Assembly (NCBI GenBank): GCA_963678675.1
Contig: OY783198.1
Coordinates: 15,586,085 to 15,650,084 of the forward strand
DNA: 64,000 bases
Reading direction: 5' to 3'
Source of the DNA: Xiphydria camelus
Taxonomy: Eukaryota; Arthropoda; Insecta; Hymenoptera; Xiphydriidae
Shown: positions 35,201 to 46,372 of the stretch, piece by piece
Layout of the letters: every line of letters begins with the position of its first letter
How positions within the stretch are numbered: position 1 is the first letter of the stretch
The notes under the pieces: generated by a model
The model's database searches: none
What the model was told of the DNA's origin: nothing
Seen by the model: the letters and a program-made list of their open reading frames with translations, nothing else
Made by a program: the position numbers and the translations under genes

Positions 35201-35250
35201 CCCACGCTATCCCCTCCATTGGGCTACGATACGAATATATAAATTATTAT
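35201..35250 (+). promoter_or_regulatory. promoter-like block at the inner end of the left arm
   Basis: CCCACGCTATCCCCTCC at 35201-35217 is followed at once by ATTGG (inverted CCAAT) and ATATATAAAT near 35236. The mirror block in the right arm faces the loop gene. Inference from motifs. Confidence 0.45.
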
Positions 35251-35354
35251 TTAACGAACTAGATTCAATAGGCTATTAATTAATTATAATATAATAATAT
35301 TGAAAATGTATTATATATGTACAGAATAGACATTACAAATAATATTTTAATAAC

Positions 35355-35744
35355 TCATTCATTATCAAATTCTGCCTCCGAATCATCAAATTCGTTGATT
35401 TCGCTTAAACGTTAACAACGCAACTTCTTACTTCAATAGGTGTTCAAGTCATATCGATAATAAGTACGAAATAAACTATTTTGAGCATGCACAAAATGTT
35501 TATATTGAATTGTATCTTACCTTAACTCTTGTCTATACTTTTTACTTAAAGCCGTAAACTTTTTGTAGCAAACTACATGGTAGCACTCAATTTGTCCTGG
35601 ATTCGACGGCAAAGATATATTGTCATACGTTAAATTATATTTTGCACGAATTCGTAAAATTGCTTTACAATTTGTTAAAGTCTTCTCTGTAAATTATATT
35701 AATAGCTGATGCTTCTTGAGGCAGAATACACAAATTTTGTTCAT
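35355..35744 (-). pseudogene. two-exon zinc-finger-type gene in the palindrome loop, one stop
   Basis: Exon 1 runs from ATG at 35744 to 35521 (donor TTAAG|gtaaga). It reads MNKICVFCLKKHQLLI, one TAA at codon 17, then the same frame continues with EKTLTNCKAILRIRAKYNL, SLPSNPGQIECYHVVCYKKF and TALSKKYRQEL. CxxC near the start and the CYHVVCYKKFTAL block give a Cys/His pattern like a zinc-binding domain that I associate with uncharacterised, transposon-linked insect proteins. Exon 2 (35403-35355) would keep the frame after an acceptor gtttaag and ends in the acidic EINEFDDSEAEFDNE. A TATA-like TATATAAAT lies about 120 bp upstream of the ATG. Only an N-terminal domain and a tail are present, so this is a deletion derivative or a very short protein. 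Function is unknown. Confidence 0.55.
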
Positions 35745-35859
35745 TTTGAAACGAAACACGTGCGTCACTCACTATGGTTTAACCATTGTTCAATACAACA
35801 CGAATTGAGACACGACACTTGATGGTTGATAGTACATTGAAGGACACGCTTTTAGCCCC

Positions 35860-35910
35860 GATTTATATATTCGAATCGTAGCCCAATGGAAGGGATAGCG
35901 TGGGCTAACG
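35860..35910 (-). promoter_or_regulatory. promoter-like block facing the loop gene
   Basis: Minus strand: the CCCACGCTATCCC motif (one mismatch, 35904-35888), CCATTGGGC, then TATATAAAT near 35865. The leader downstream resembles the leader at 26990 in the first palindrome. Confidence 0.45.
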
Positions 35911-36526
35911 TGACGCGACGCGACGCACCCTGATCGGCCAGGGGAAGGATGTCGATGACGCTGGCGAAATGGAAAAACTAAGTATCAAAATTCCCCAATT
36001 GTTCATCGGCGGCATCGGACACTCCTCTCCTTTAGCCGGCTCGGATCACTTTTATGACGGTACCGATCAAAGCGGGCACTGCGGGAGATGGCTGTTAACG
36101 AATTGGTCCGTGATATTTACGACCTATGTACGCTCGGTGCGACGGAACAGACCCCGAGCTATTGTCTCTTACCCCCCCTACGAGTATACCTGCGCTCTTT
36201 TCTATACTCTGATTTGAAATCGCCTGCAACACCGAGCGCGCGCGAAATTTACATTTCTTTTTTTGCTTACTGACCAGCTCCGCCCCCACATTCAGCTGAC
36301 TGACTTCGTAACCTTTATTTATATGCAATATACAAGTTGTATACCGATTTTCAACCTTATTAAATTCAAATTATTACCCCGGCAGGAACGACAACTTTGA
36401 TAGCGTCCCTGAGACATATGCCCCAGCTTTCGCTTGACTGACCGCAGTATGTTTGTCTACACAACCACTGTTATAAACTATAAAAAAACTGGGCTTATTA
36501 AATTCAGAGACCTTTTTTGGCTCTGG

Positions 36527-36895
36527 TTCTTGGACTATAACGTGGAAAGGAGACCGCAGGCATTGGTCAGTGTGGCAGTTCAGCTATCGAGTAAGTAACG
36601 TCCCTGAGATTAACAGTAGGCAGCGATAAAAATTTAATATCTTATAAGGAGTATTATATCGAATTTGTATTTCAGATCAAAGGAAGGAGCATAACACCTG
36701 GTGCCCCACAGGCTACGTCATAGGACCATGCAGTGCAATCCAGTCGTTATTGAAGATTTGACTCCACATCTCCCGAAGACTCTTCGACAACGATATTCGA
36801 TTCCATTTGAGAGGAATGTATGTGTTTTCTCTAGTGCCATTAGACGCTGAATAATTCTTTATGGCAGTCAACGTGTTTAAAAAAGGAATTACAAT
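36527..36895. other. exon-like splice signals, no frame established
   Basis: A donor-like CGAGTAAGTAACG at about 36588 and an acceptor-like tgtatttcag at 36675 followed by about 27 open codons in one phase (HNTWCPTGYVIGPCSAIQ). 36836-36885 is the right half of a TTAA MITE family member whose full copy is at 37335-37417. Confidence 0.3.
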
Positions 36896-37707
36896 CCAAG
36901 TAGCAGAATATATCTGTCAGACATCTGCAAGATGTATATGAGCCGTTGAAAACCAGAATGGTGTAAGTCTCATTTCATGTAAGCTGAGATTATTTGACTG
37001 CAAAGTTAAGTATAATTTGAAAAATCTGTCTATAGATGATACAGACAGATATTTTAAAGCGTACATATCTGCTTTGTATCATCTAGACAGATTTTTCAAA
37101 TTGTACTTAACTTTGCAGTCAAATAATCTCAGCTTACATGAAATGTGACTTACACCATTCTGGTTTTCAACAGTTCAAATATGTCTAGAAGATGACATCA
37201 ATATTTGGTATAAACGTGGTTGAAATCTAGATATAGATAGCGCGTAGATGGCTGACAGATATCCTAAGTTGGCAACAATCGATATTCTGTGGTAAATATA
37301 ATAATTTCATAAAATATTAAATTAATAATATTAACACATTGACTGCCGTCTACGAGATATTTCGTAGTTGGCGGCGTACCATTAGACGCTGAATAATTCC
37401 TTGTGGCAGTTAACATGTTAAAAAAAAGGGATAACAAGGCTCTAGAGGGTTTTCTCATTTTCTAATAAAGTGCTAGTTGCTAATTCGTTTTAAAGTTTTT
37501 ATTAAAGGACGAGAAGACTGATATAGAGGTTTATTATTAAGTTTGTTTAATAGTATTAACTTTTAATTTTAAACAATCATTATATTTACAACAGAATATC
37601 GATTCTTGTGCACTTAGAAGTTAGCCACATTCATACCGAAAATAGATGTCATTTTCTAGACATATAGACATCTTGTAGATGTCTAATGGATATCTTCTGC
37701 TACTTGG
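36896..37707. mobile_element. 812 bp element with CCAAGTAGCAGAA ends
   Basis: CCAAGTAGCAGAATATATC at the left mirrors GATATCTTCTGCTACTTGG at the right. The interior has a 225 bp perfect-type hairpin (36940-37165) and repeated AGATGTC/GACATCT words near both ends. No coding. Confidence 0.75.
37335..37417. mobile_element. 83 bp TTAA-flanked MITE
   Basis: CACATTGACTGCC and GGCAGTTAACATG ends between TTAA at 37331-37334 and 37418-37421. The same end type appears at 56477-56691. Confidence 0.8.
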
Positions 37708-38049
37708 GTAGATTTACGGACGGTTGCGACGTTTTGAAATGGTAATTTTGGCGGATAACTTTCTCGATATGTATATGTCAGAGCAAATAGCAACTTTAGA
37801 CAGATAGTATCTGCCTAGGCAAATACTAACTGCCTGGGCAAATAGCTTTATTATGTTTATTTCTGATTAAACACCATTTGCCTAGGCAAATAGTATCTGC
37901 CGGAGGTAGGCAAATAGTATCTAGTTTATTTCAGTTCAATAATTTGTGGTTATATGCATATCATAAGAGTAGTTGCTCCTCAGATAAACTTAAGTATTTT
38001 AGTAATTTATTAGGTGTGGGTTTGATAATTGTAGATGGATGTTTCTTTA

Positions 38050-38792
38050 GGTTCGTTCCAACAAGCATTTTAGGACAGTTCTAGAACCGTCCTGGAACTA
38101 GTTAAGAATTATTTAATGCGCATACGCCAGTCAGATGCGTTCTAGAACTGAATTCATGGGATGTGTTGGAACACAGGATCGCACATAGCACAGGGAGGCT
38201 TGTCCACCTTTTGTATACATTTTGCGGAAAATCACGGGTTATCCTAAGCGGATGTGTGAGTTCAACTAATTGTTGAAACGTAAAAAACATTATAGTTTTC
38301 AAGAGCTTATCATGCACAAACATTCAAAAAAGCAGAAAAAGAAAGATGAGTCCAAAAAGAGTACAAGAGTGCATACATTTTTTCCTTCTATAACTTGGAG
38401 GGGAGTGATTTTTTCGGATTTTTTATTTTCAACTATCATTTACCTAAAAAGTTATCACAACTTTTATATCATGGCCATTAACTCATTATGGAGTTATTAT
38501 GTTTTTTCATTTTTTCTCGAAACTATCTTTATGCATTTGTACTGTTCTTGGACTCACCGATTCAAATAGAGCGCGTCTCGCGCCTTACTACGCGTGGGCT
38601 AGAAAATCGTCCCAACTCAGAACTAGGGACTGGAATTACCGTTCTAGAACCGTTCTGTTATAGTTCGCAGTTTAGTTGGAACGCTCTTTGGAATCGTTCC
38701 AGAACCAGTTCTGTGTTTGTTGGAACGGCTAAGTCAGACTGCGCACACTCCGCCGAGTTCAGAACCAGTTCTCATGTTAGTTGGAACGAACC
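38050..38792. mobile_element. nested element with GGTTCGTTCCAAC ends
   Basis: GGTTCGTTCCAACAAGCAT at the left mirrors ATGTTAGTTGGAACGAACC at the right. Subterminal words AGAACCGTTCTGG and CCAGAACCAGTTCTG recur near both ends. The target duplication is unclear. Confidence 0.7.
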
Positions 38793-38879
38793 TTTTATGT
38801 TATCCAGTGCGGGAAATTTCTAAATACCTAATCAAGCTTTTATGTCGTAGGCAAATGGTCGTTTCAGACAAATAGCTTT

Positions 38880-39260
38880 GCCTAGGAAAATAGCTCTTGT
38901 GGCTTCGCTCGCTCCTCCGACTCTAATCTAACTTAATCCAGTCTAATGCATTAAAATATAAATACATTAGATTTTTGGTAAGATTAGGTTAGGTTAGGTT
39001 AGGCTTGAATCGGTGGAGCGAGCGAAGCGAGCGGAGCCACGAAAGTTATTTGCAGGCAAATAGCTTTGCCTAGGAAAATATCTCTTGTGGCTTCGCTCGC
39101 TTCGCTCGCTCCGCCGACCCTAACCTAACCTAACCCAGTCTAACGCATTAAAATATTAATAAATTAGATTTGATAAGATTAGGTTAGATTAGGTTAGGCT
39201 TGAATTGGCGGAGCGAGCGGAGCCACAAAAGTTATTTGCCTGAAATGACCATTTGTCTAA
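38880..39260. repeat. two tandem foldback units with TTAGG tracts
   Basis: Two copies of about 185 bp, each a hairpin: GGCTTCGCTCGCT at one end, GAGCGAGCGGAGCCAC at the other, with CCTAACCTAACC / GGTTAGGTTAGG in the stem. The TTAGG runs have the insect telomere sequence but are only about four units long. Confidence 0.8.
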
Positions 39261-39639
39261 CCAACCGCTCGCATGTTTTAGAAATAATATGAAAAAATCT
39301 TGTATGCAACACGTTAGGAAATGCATTCTGTATAACTCGTGTGATAGATATTGCAATAATCTCACTCGTTACGCAAAATGAGGCATTTCCTAACTGGTTA
39401 TATAAATAACTAATCTATATGCTATATGCCTAAAGAACATTTAGGCAGATACTATTTGCCTAGTCAAATAGTATCTGCCTAGTCATTTAGGAATGAATTA
39501 TAAAGAAAAGTTATTTGCCCAGGCAGTTAGTATTTGCCTAGGCAGATACTATCTGCCTAAAGTTACTATTTGCCTGCGACATATGTCATTTTAGTCCGCG
39601 CTACTATACCTCTCTTGTCTAAAACCTCATAGATTCTTA

Positions 39640-40235
39640 GGATAACATTACTTCTGTTGCCTGTAGTTTAATATTAATTTAACTTAACTTTTATTAGGTA
39701 ATAATCAGGCCAAAAGACAACAAAAATCACTGCACGTCTGACATTTCGGTTCCTCTTCGAACCCTCTCCGGAGACGCAATGAAGGATTCGTTCGAAGAGG
39801 AATCGAAACGTCAGACGTGCAGTGATTTTTGTTGTTTTTTGGCCTCATTATTACCTAATAAAAGTTAAGTTAAATTAACCTCATAGATTATTAGATAATC
39901 GAAATTGAATACCTACCTATACCTTTCTTGTACAGCGAATGTAAGGAACAGTATTCCGCCAATTTAGTCCAAAATCTCATAGATTCTTAAGATAATATTA
40001 TTTCTGTTGCCTGTAGTTTAATATTAATTTAACTTAACTTTTATTAGGTAATAGTCATGCCAAAAAACAACAAAAATCACTGCACGTCTGACGTTTCGGT
40101 TCCTCTTCGGAGACGCAATGGAGGATTCGTTCGTAGAGGAACTGAAACGTCAGACGTGCAGTGACTTTTGTTGTTTTTTGGCCTGATTATTACCTAATAA
40201 AAGTTAAGTTAAATTAGTATCATAGAGTATTAGAT
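39640..40235. repeat. two foldbacks made of Penelope-like element ends
   Basis: Each unit (39643-39900, 39965-40230) pairs the sequence CTGTTGCCTGTAGTTTAATA...TTAGGTAATAATCAGGCC with its inverse, with GACGTTTCGGTTCCTCTTCG at the centre. The same sequence ends the Penelope-like element at 47345-47495 and 56900-56985. Confidence 0.8.
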
Positions 40236-41714
40236 AATCGAAATTGAATAAGTCACCCGTCAAATTGACGGGGTTCCGTAAACCTAATGATAGTCAAGTG
40301 GTAACAAAAAAATTGTACTTGTCTTAGTATTATACGTTATTTTTCTAAATTTTTAATGCTATTGCTATGTATTGTAACACAATTTCAATTATTAATAAAA
40401 TATAAAAATTTAATTCTAACCTCAAATGTTCTTCATTGCCGACAACGTAACCTTGTCCCAAGCGCCATAGTCTACCTGGAAACAAGCTTGCACAGCATAC
40501 TGTCACAACATTGAAACGCGTAACCAATTTGCCTTGCCTCAACCTTGTTTTGCAACCTTGCCGCAAGGTTCTATTTTGCAAGCCAACCTTGGAACAAGCT
40601 TAATTCGGGGTACGACTTCTACCTGGGGGGTGTTTTTACCTTTATGAGAGAGTATCCGAAATTAATTCACCTTCCTTCCTGAAGCCACTCATTCACTTCG
40701 CGGTAGATAGGAGTACGTAATTCAGGAACATAAACAACCACTGAATCACTGAGCAGGTACTCAGGTTATGATTTTAGGTTATCTTGACATTTTATTGGCA
40801 GGTTGCATTGTTTGGTTAGACGTCGATAATTTCGACGTCTTGAGATCTATGCAGTTCGGTTTTCAATGAAACCGCACTCCCGATGGCACCCACGGGAGGA
40901 CTGCCGTTGAAATCGGATGTGCCTTTAGAGGCGTGGCTAGTGAATGGTACGGATACACGTATGCTTCATGTTGAAGAGTGTTGGTGTAGGTACAAGTTAG
41001 AGAGTGTTGGCGCACAAATGCGATTCTCCTCACTGTGAGCGACCGGAATGAAGGCAGGAAAGTAGGGGACGCCGCTGAAATCAAACGGCGCTAAAATCTG
41101 GAGTGCTGTGTAATACTTAAGCTAGTTCCTCCGCGACAACCTCAACCAAAAGTTACATACCATGTTCATGTTTAAAATATTGATAATTGGTTTAATTAGT
41201 AGTAAATTAAATTAAAAAACTACGCAATATTAACTCGGTATTAATAGATAATACGATGGATATCATTTATTGCCGTAAAATATATTCTATATTGTGTTTT
41301 TGATCTACCATTGCCAGTAAACTTTTTGCCGGGACTGTCTGGGCTTTGGCCCAATACACGAAATAGCTTGTATATACAGACGATGCACTCTTCTGTGGGC
41401 GTGTGAGCGGCGATCGTGGCTCGTGGCTCGCTGTTTCGTTCCCCATCCGCGCACTCGTTCGCTTACAGGCCTTGCAGATATATGCTATACGACCAAAATT
41501 ATGAGGGCTTCTTATGGTTATATTTCTTGGAAACTAGATGGTGAATCATTCTCATTTTTTTCACATTATTCGCGTGATATCCTATTCTACCTTATCCTCG
41601 TTTTTATCAACATCTTAATTTTAGTTTTGACGGTAGAATTATTGATGTACTGTTTTGCCCATCATAACGTATCTGTTACGTGCAAATCAAGCCAACTTCA
41701 AGTGTAAATAACTC
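40236..41714. other. no gene seen; contains diverged dispersed repeat
   Basis: 40560-40880 is an inverted, diverged relative of 24225-24600. 41423-41707 has a 94-codon open frame with a hydrophobic stretch (YLILVFINILILVLTVELL), but there is no supporting splice or homology evidence. The R1-clade element begins at 41731. Confidence 0.4.
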
Positions 41715-41730
41715 AGGTTTGGGGTGGTCA

Positions 41731-42060
41731 CCTACATGTGTAAGGGCAGCGGGGACGTCGGTGGTTGACCTGACGTGGTCATCTCCGGATTTGGTTGGAC
41801 GAATCAAGAACTGAGTGGTCCTTGGGAGTGACCTTTTTGAGTCACTCTCAAACCACCAGTACATTACGTTTGGTCTCCTACCCCTCCGACGCGATGGGCG
41901 TGTTGAGGGGAGCCCCGCGTTGTCCAGATAGGATCTGGGACCCAGGTGGTCTAAGATGTCATTTAATGAAGACTTGTTTCTGGCTGGTATGGTGGTCGCT
42001 TTCTGGAACCCGGCCCCCTACGACGGCCCGGGTGAACCATCTATCGACGAGCGAAAGTTG
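41731..42060 (+). pseudogene. R1-clade endonuclease C-terminal part
   Basis: The frame reads TCVRAAGTSVVDLTWSSPDL, VGRIKN, a stop, then ESLSNHQYITFGL and RWSKMSFNEDLF. The SVVDLTW and S(D/N)HQYI blocks are hallmarks of the R1-type APE endonuclease; the catalytic His of the family's SDH motif is kept here as SNH. The frame breaks at 42052, where another element is inserted, and resumes near 44069. Confidence 0.8.
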
Positions 42061-44066
42061 AGACGCAGTGTGACGTGCGGTGACTCAGAGTGAGGTGAAC
42101 AGCGTGGGTGAAATGAGCTGCGTACCCTGGATGGTACGAAAAATGACTGCGCCGGTCGCTTATACAGGCAAACCTGAGTGTACATGTGACCACATGACAC
42201 TCAGGTTTGTCTGTGTAAGTGACCTGCGCAGGCAGACCTCTCCAGTGCAATGCTTCAAAGCCCATCGGAACCGAGGAAACTCAAGTGGTCGGTCCTGGTC
42301 CGGCCAGGAATCTCGAACTTTTTCGGATCTAATTTATGGCTCAAAGGGTCCCGAGGAGTGTCGCATTTCTCCAACACACTGGTCTACGGCCCAAATGCGA
42401 GGAGGGTTTATCCGCTCATTGTTTTTCAATAGAATAGCAGTCCTAAATTAGTTTGGATATTCGATTTTTACCGCTATAAAATGTAGTAACCCTAGAAGGT
42501 TAAACGGGCTTTAGATCAAATCTAGTTGCATACACTGTAAAAAATCGGGAGAGAATCCGGAGTAAATTTTCACTCCCATCACTCGAAATTTCGGAGCGAC
42601 AAAAAAAAGAACTCCGTCCGCGGAGTAAACATGGAGTTTTTTCAGCGGATTGATTGCGGAGTGATTTCGCATCAATTTCGGAGTGAATATAGATTTAATT
42701 CACAAAAATTCACATTATCAATTAAATACAATAAAATTCACAAAAACATTTAAATACAATGCGTAACCTTGAAATAAATTTGTATTTGACAAAAAAAATT
42801 CTTTTCTGGAAAATTGCAAATAATAACAGTGTAATAAATTAAAATTCACTATGTTACATAGTTGAAAAATTAAAGTATCATATACACATGGTATCAATAC
42901 CTAATTGATCATTTAACATACCTATAGACACTAATCTCGAGTTAGTAACGATAAATTATTAGGCTTATCAAATTCAAAACAAAAACTCTTTATTTTCAAT
43001 GACAAGAAATTCATTGAACTCAAAACTGTCGTACGATTCACATTAATCTTGACAACGGTCATGCAAATAATATTTTTACGAGTAATATTTTTATGAAATA
43101 ATAATAATAATAATAATAGTAATAATAATACTGTAATATTTTAAAAATATTATTATTAGTACTAAAGTAATAATGAAAATAATAATAACTTAATTGTATT
43201 ATTTGTATTATAATTTAATATTTTGTGAACGATTTCTATCTGAATTTCATCCACGGAGTTAATTTTATAAATAATTTAAATAAAATCTTTCGGAGTGAAT
43301 TTCACTCTGGACGGGATTAAAGTAATTAAAAATCATCCACTCCGTATTCACTCGGCAAATCACTCCACATTTAACTACCGATTTTTTTGATAGTGTAGTG
43401 TTGCGTACACTGTAAAAAATCGGGAGTTAAATGCGGAATGATTTGCGGAGTGAATGCGAAGTGGATGATTTTTAATTAATTTAATCCCGTCCGGAGTGAA
43501 ATTCACTCCGAAAAGGATTTTATTTAAATTATTTATAAAATTAACTCCGCGGATGAAATTCAGATAGGAATCGTTCACAAAATATTAAATTATAATACAA
43601 ATAATACAATAATAATAATATTTTTTTTAATTATTACTTTAATACTAATAGTAACATTTTAAGTCCGCACAAACGTTTGGCAAGCGTGTAAACCCGGCAT
43701 TATGCCATCTTAAACTAACAAACTAAAGTTCACGAACGAAAAATCACGTCCGGTTTTGTGTTTCGACCGCAGACCTTCGCAGGCTCTCGCAGATTCACGG
43801 CGTGTGAAAAGTGCGCCACCTCACACTGCGTCCGAACATTCGCTGTTGTATAGATGTCCATTGGTTACAAAAATCTGCGGTGAGTCGCCCTGCGTCACCT
43901 CACTGAACTGCGTCTCAACGTTCGCTCGGCCGGCTCGCGGCGCGTGAAAAACTATGCCACCTCACGCTGCGTCCGAACATTCGCTCTTATATAGATTTCT
44001 ATGGGTTACAAAATCTGCGGTGAGTTGTCCTGCTTCCCCTCACTGAACTGCGTCTCAACGTTCGCT
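42052..44066. mobile_element. 2 kb element inserted in the R1 ORF
   Basis: GAGCGAAAGTTGAGACGCAG at the left mirrors CTGCGTCTCAACGTTCGCT at the right. Next to the right end, 43795-43930 and 43935-44066 are a tandem duplication with GTCCGAACATTCGCT and ACAAAATCTGCGGTGAG. A palindromic unit TACAGGCAAACCTGAGTGT / ACACTCAGGTTTGTCTGTG lies at 42163-42220. It contains the CACTGT elements. No transposase is seen. Confidence 0.65.
42533..43395. mobile_element. CACTGT-ended MITE
   Basis: CACTGTAAAAAATCGGGAG at the left and CCGATTTTTTTGATAGTG at the right. CACTG-type ends are typical of the CMC (CACTA/Chapaev) transposons. Its interior repeats GGAGTGA/TCACTCC. 43408-43670 begins with the same end and mirrors 43140-43395, so a second, truncated copy is joined head to head. 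Confidence 0.65.
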
Positions 44067-44068
44067 TG

Positions 44069-46372
44069 GCCTTAAGCGCCTTACTGAACTGGTTACCGAG
44101 GCCTGTGATTTCGCAGCCTCCCGCGTTAGGTGCAAGCCGGGCACCAGAAACGTGTTCTGGTCCCCCAGGCTGACCGAACTCAGGCGGCTTTGTGTCGCGG
44201 AGCGTAGACGACTGCAGAGGGCCAATCGGAGATCGCCGAGGGATCTTGCCTTAATTAAGAACGTTAGTGACACCTTCAAGTCACATCGCCGCGTTTTCAG
44301 CTCGGAGATTAGACGCGCTCGGGCCCTGGCATGGGACAAGTTTTTGGATGAATTGAATATCGATCCGCGTGGGGATTAGCATATAAGGTGGTCATGGGAA
44401 AGCTAAGGGTGCGGACCCCGTCGGCTACCGAAACTATGCCTCTCGAGGAAGCGTATACGGTCATTAATAAACTTTTTCCGAGTACCCCAGACAAGACATC
44501 GGCGAATGTTGGGCGGGATCCTCCTGCGCCACTTCCGGATATAAATGAGGAAGAACTGGTCATCACTCCGAGATGCGTTATGAGTGCGCTGGTGAAGCCT
44601 AAAGCCAAACCATCTACTCCGGGTCCGGATGGTATTCGAGCCACTTGGTGGAATAAATCCAACGAGAGGACTTTGAATGAGTTAGCCGGCATCTACAAGG
44701 ACTGTCTACTTCAGGGATTGTTCCCGAAGGCTTGGAAGGCATCTAACTTGGTGTTGATACCGAAAGGACATGGAGAGGAATTTAAGGGTAAATTCCGCCC
44801 CATTTGCCTCCTGGATGATGCTGGCAAGGGTCTCGAAAGGATTATTGTCGGCAAAATTCGGGGAGCTATGGTTGGTCTGTTGGGTGGTGGCCTTACGGAC
44901 CATCAATATGGTTTCAGGCCTAGGTTATCTACAATTGATGCGATATCAGAGGCTAAGGCTTTTGTTGAGGCGGCCCATTCCCAGGGTGAGGTGGTGATGG
45001 CGATTGCTGTGGATATACAGAACGCTTTCAACACCTTGCCCTGGGCGAGTATTATTGCTCAAATGCGGGGCAAGGGTATCCCGGAGTACTTGGTTTCTAT
45101 CGTGCGAGACTATCTTAATGACAGAATGATACGCTTCATCGGTGAAGATGGAGTGGTCCATACTCGTGAGGTCAAGGTTGGTGTTCCACAGGGCTCTGTG
45201 TTGGGGCCTTTCCTGTGGAATATCGCCTATGACTATGTCTTAGATGTGGACATCCTCCCTGGATGCTGCGTACTTGCGTATGTGGATGATACGCTGGTTC
45301 TCGTCAGGGGGAGTAACGCTCGCAGAACCAGTCTTCTGGTGGCTAGACAAGTGGGGGCGGTGGCGCACAGGATTGGGGAGCTCGGTCTGAAGATCTCCCT
45401 GACCAAGACCACTGCTATGTTGTTCGCTAGGGACGCCCGCATTGACGGGGGGTTTGTCTTTGTGTGTGTGGGGGGGTCCCCGTGCAGAATAGTATGAGGT
45501 ATCTCGGGGTGATCTTCGATCGCGCCCTGTCCTTCCGGGTACACTTTGAGACGGCACTTGCCAAAGTTGATATGGTAATTAAAGCGTTGAGCAGAATCTT
45601 GCCTAACCTCCGTGGCCCGGGGGAGTTCAAGAGGCGGCTGTACGTGAACGTAGTGCATTCAATTATGCTATATGGCGCCCCGATATGGAGTTCTCGGCTG
45701 AGCGCCCATGTCAACTATAGGAGGCCGCTCCTGGCCGCTCAGCGGAGAATTGCCATTCGGTCGATCTGCGCGTATCGTACGCTGTCTTTGGAGACCACCT
45801 TGCTGCTGGCGAGGTTCCCCCCCGTGCAACTCCTGGCGGAATGCCTTAGGAGAGTGTACGAGAGGATTCGGATCCTCCGAGACTATGGAGACGAGGCGCT
45901 CGAGACGAAAAGTGAGGTGGTTAAAGTGGCTAAGGCTCTAACGAGGGTGCAGTGGAAGATCTCACTGCAGGGAAACAACTTGGCAGGGATCAGAGTACGT
46001 GAGGCTGTCCTCCCCGTCTTCGACAGATGGTTAGACAGAGAGCATGGGTGCTTGGGATACCATCTCACGCAGCTTATGGGAGGGCATGGGTGCTTCGGGG
46101 AGTTCCTCTTTAGAATCAATAAGGAGCGATCTCCCCGATGCCACCACTGCGAGGAGGCTTTCGATTCGGCCGAGCACACCCTGCGGGAGTGCGCGGCTTG
46201 GGAGGCGGAGAGGACGGCGTTATGTACGGTCATCGGTGTAGGCGTCGACCTGACTTGCGCGGCCAAGCTACCACGCATGCTTGATGAGAATGAGGTCTGG
46301 GCTGCTGTGGCTCGGTTCGCCAAAGCAGTCCTGACCCGTAAAAAAGAGGCTGAGGGAACGAAGGAGCGATAG
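44069..46372 (+). pseudogene. R1-clade reverse transcriptase, two frameshifts
   Basis: Frame 1 (44075-44378) is the linker RLTELVTEACDFAAS to LDELNIDPRG. After a shift of frame, 44388-45490 codes the RT: STPGPDGIRATWW, FRPICLLDDAGKGLERI, DHQYGFRPRLSTIDAI, AIAVDIQNAFNTLPW, GVPQGSVLGPFLWNI and the catalytic CVLAYVDDTLVL (YVDD). A second shift falls in a GTGTGTGTGGGGGGG run near 45470. The rest (45480-46372) reads YLGVIFDRALSFRVHF to the zinc knuckle CHHCEEAFDSAEHTLREC. RT copies element RNA into DNA at a nicked target. The catalytic motifs are intact, so decay is recent, but the frameshifts disable this copy. Confidence 0.93.

Larger units (their letters stand above)
34187..36526. repeat. second large palindrome, arms ~0.65-1.05 kb
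   Basis: 34187-35235 and 35860-36526 are inverted copies; the left arm is longer only because a MITE is inserted at 34385-34780. Outer ends CCAGAGCCAAAAAA / TTTTTTGGCTCTGG. The inner borders carry the shared motif, a CCAAT and a TATATAAA on both strands. The 620 bp loop contains a broken two-exon gene. Confidence 0.9.
37776..39592. mobile_element. element with TGCCTAGGCAAATA-rich inverted ends
   Basis: Inverted ends of about 140 bp (37776-37920, 39440-39592) are built from repeated palindromic words TGCCTAGGCA and AAATAGTATCTG. Two other units are nested inside. A short minus- or plus-strand frame at 38270-38570 is not supported as a gene. Confidence 0.7.

Noticed and set aside
41423..41707. 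94-codon frame with a hydrophobic segment
   Set aside because: No homologue recognised, no splice or promoter context, and AT-rich sequence readily yields hydrophobic chance frames.
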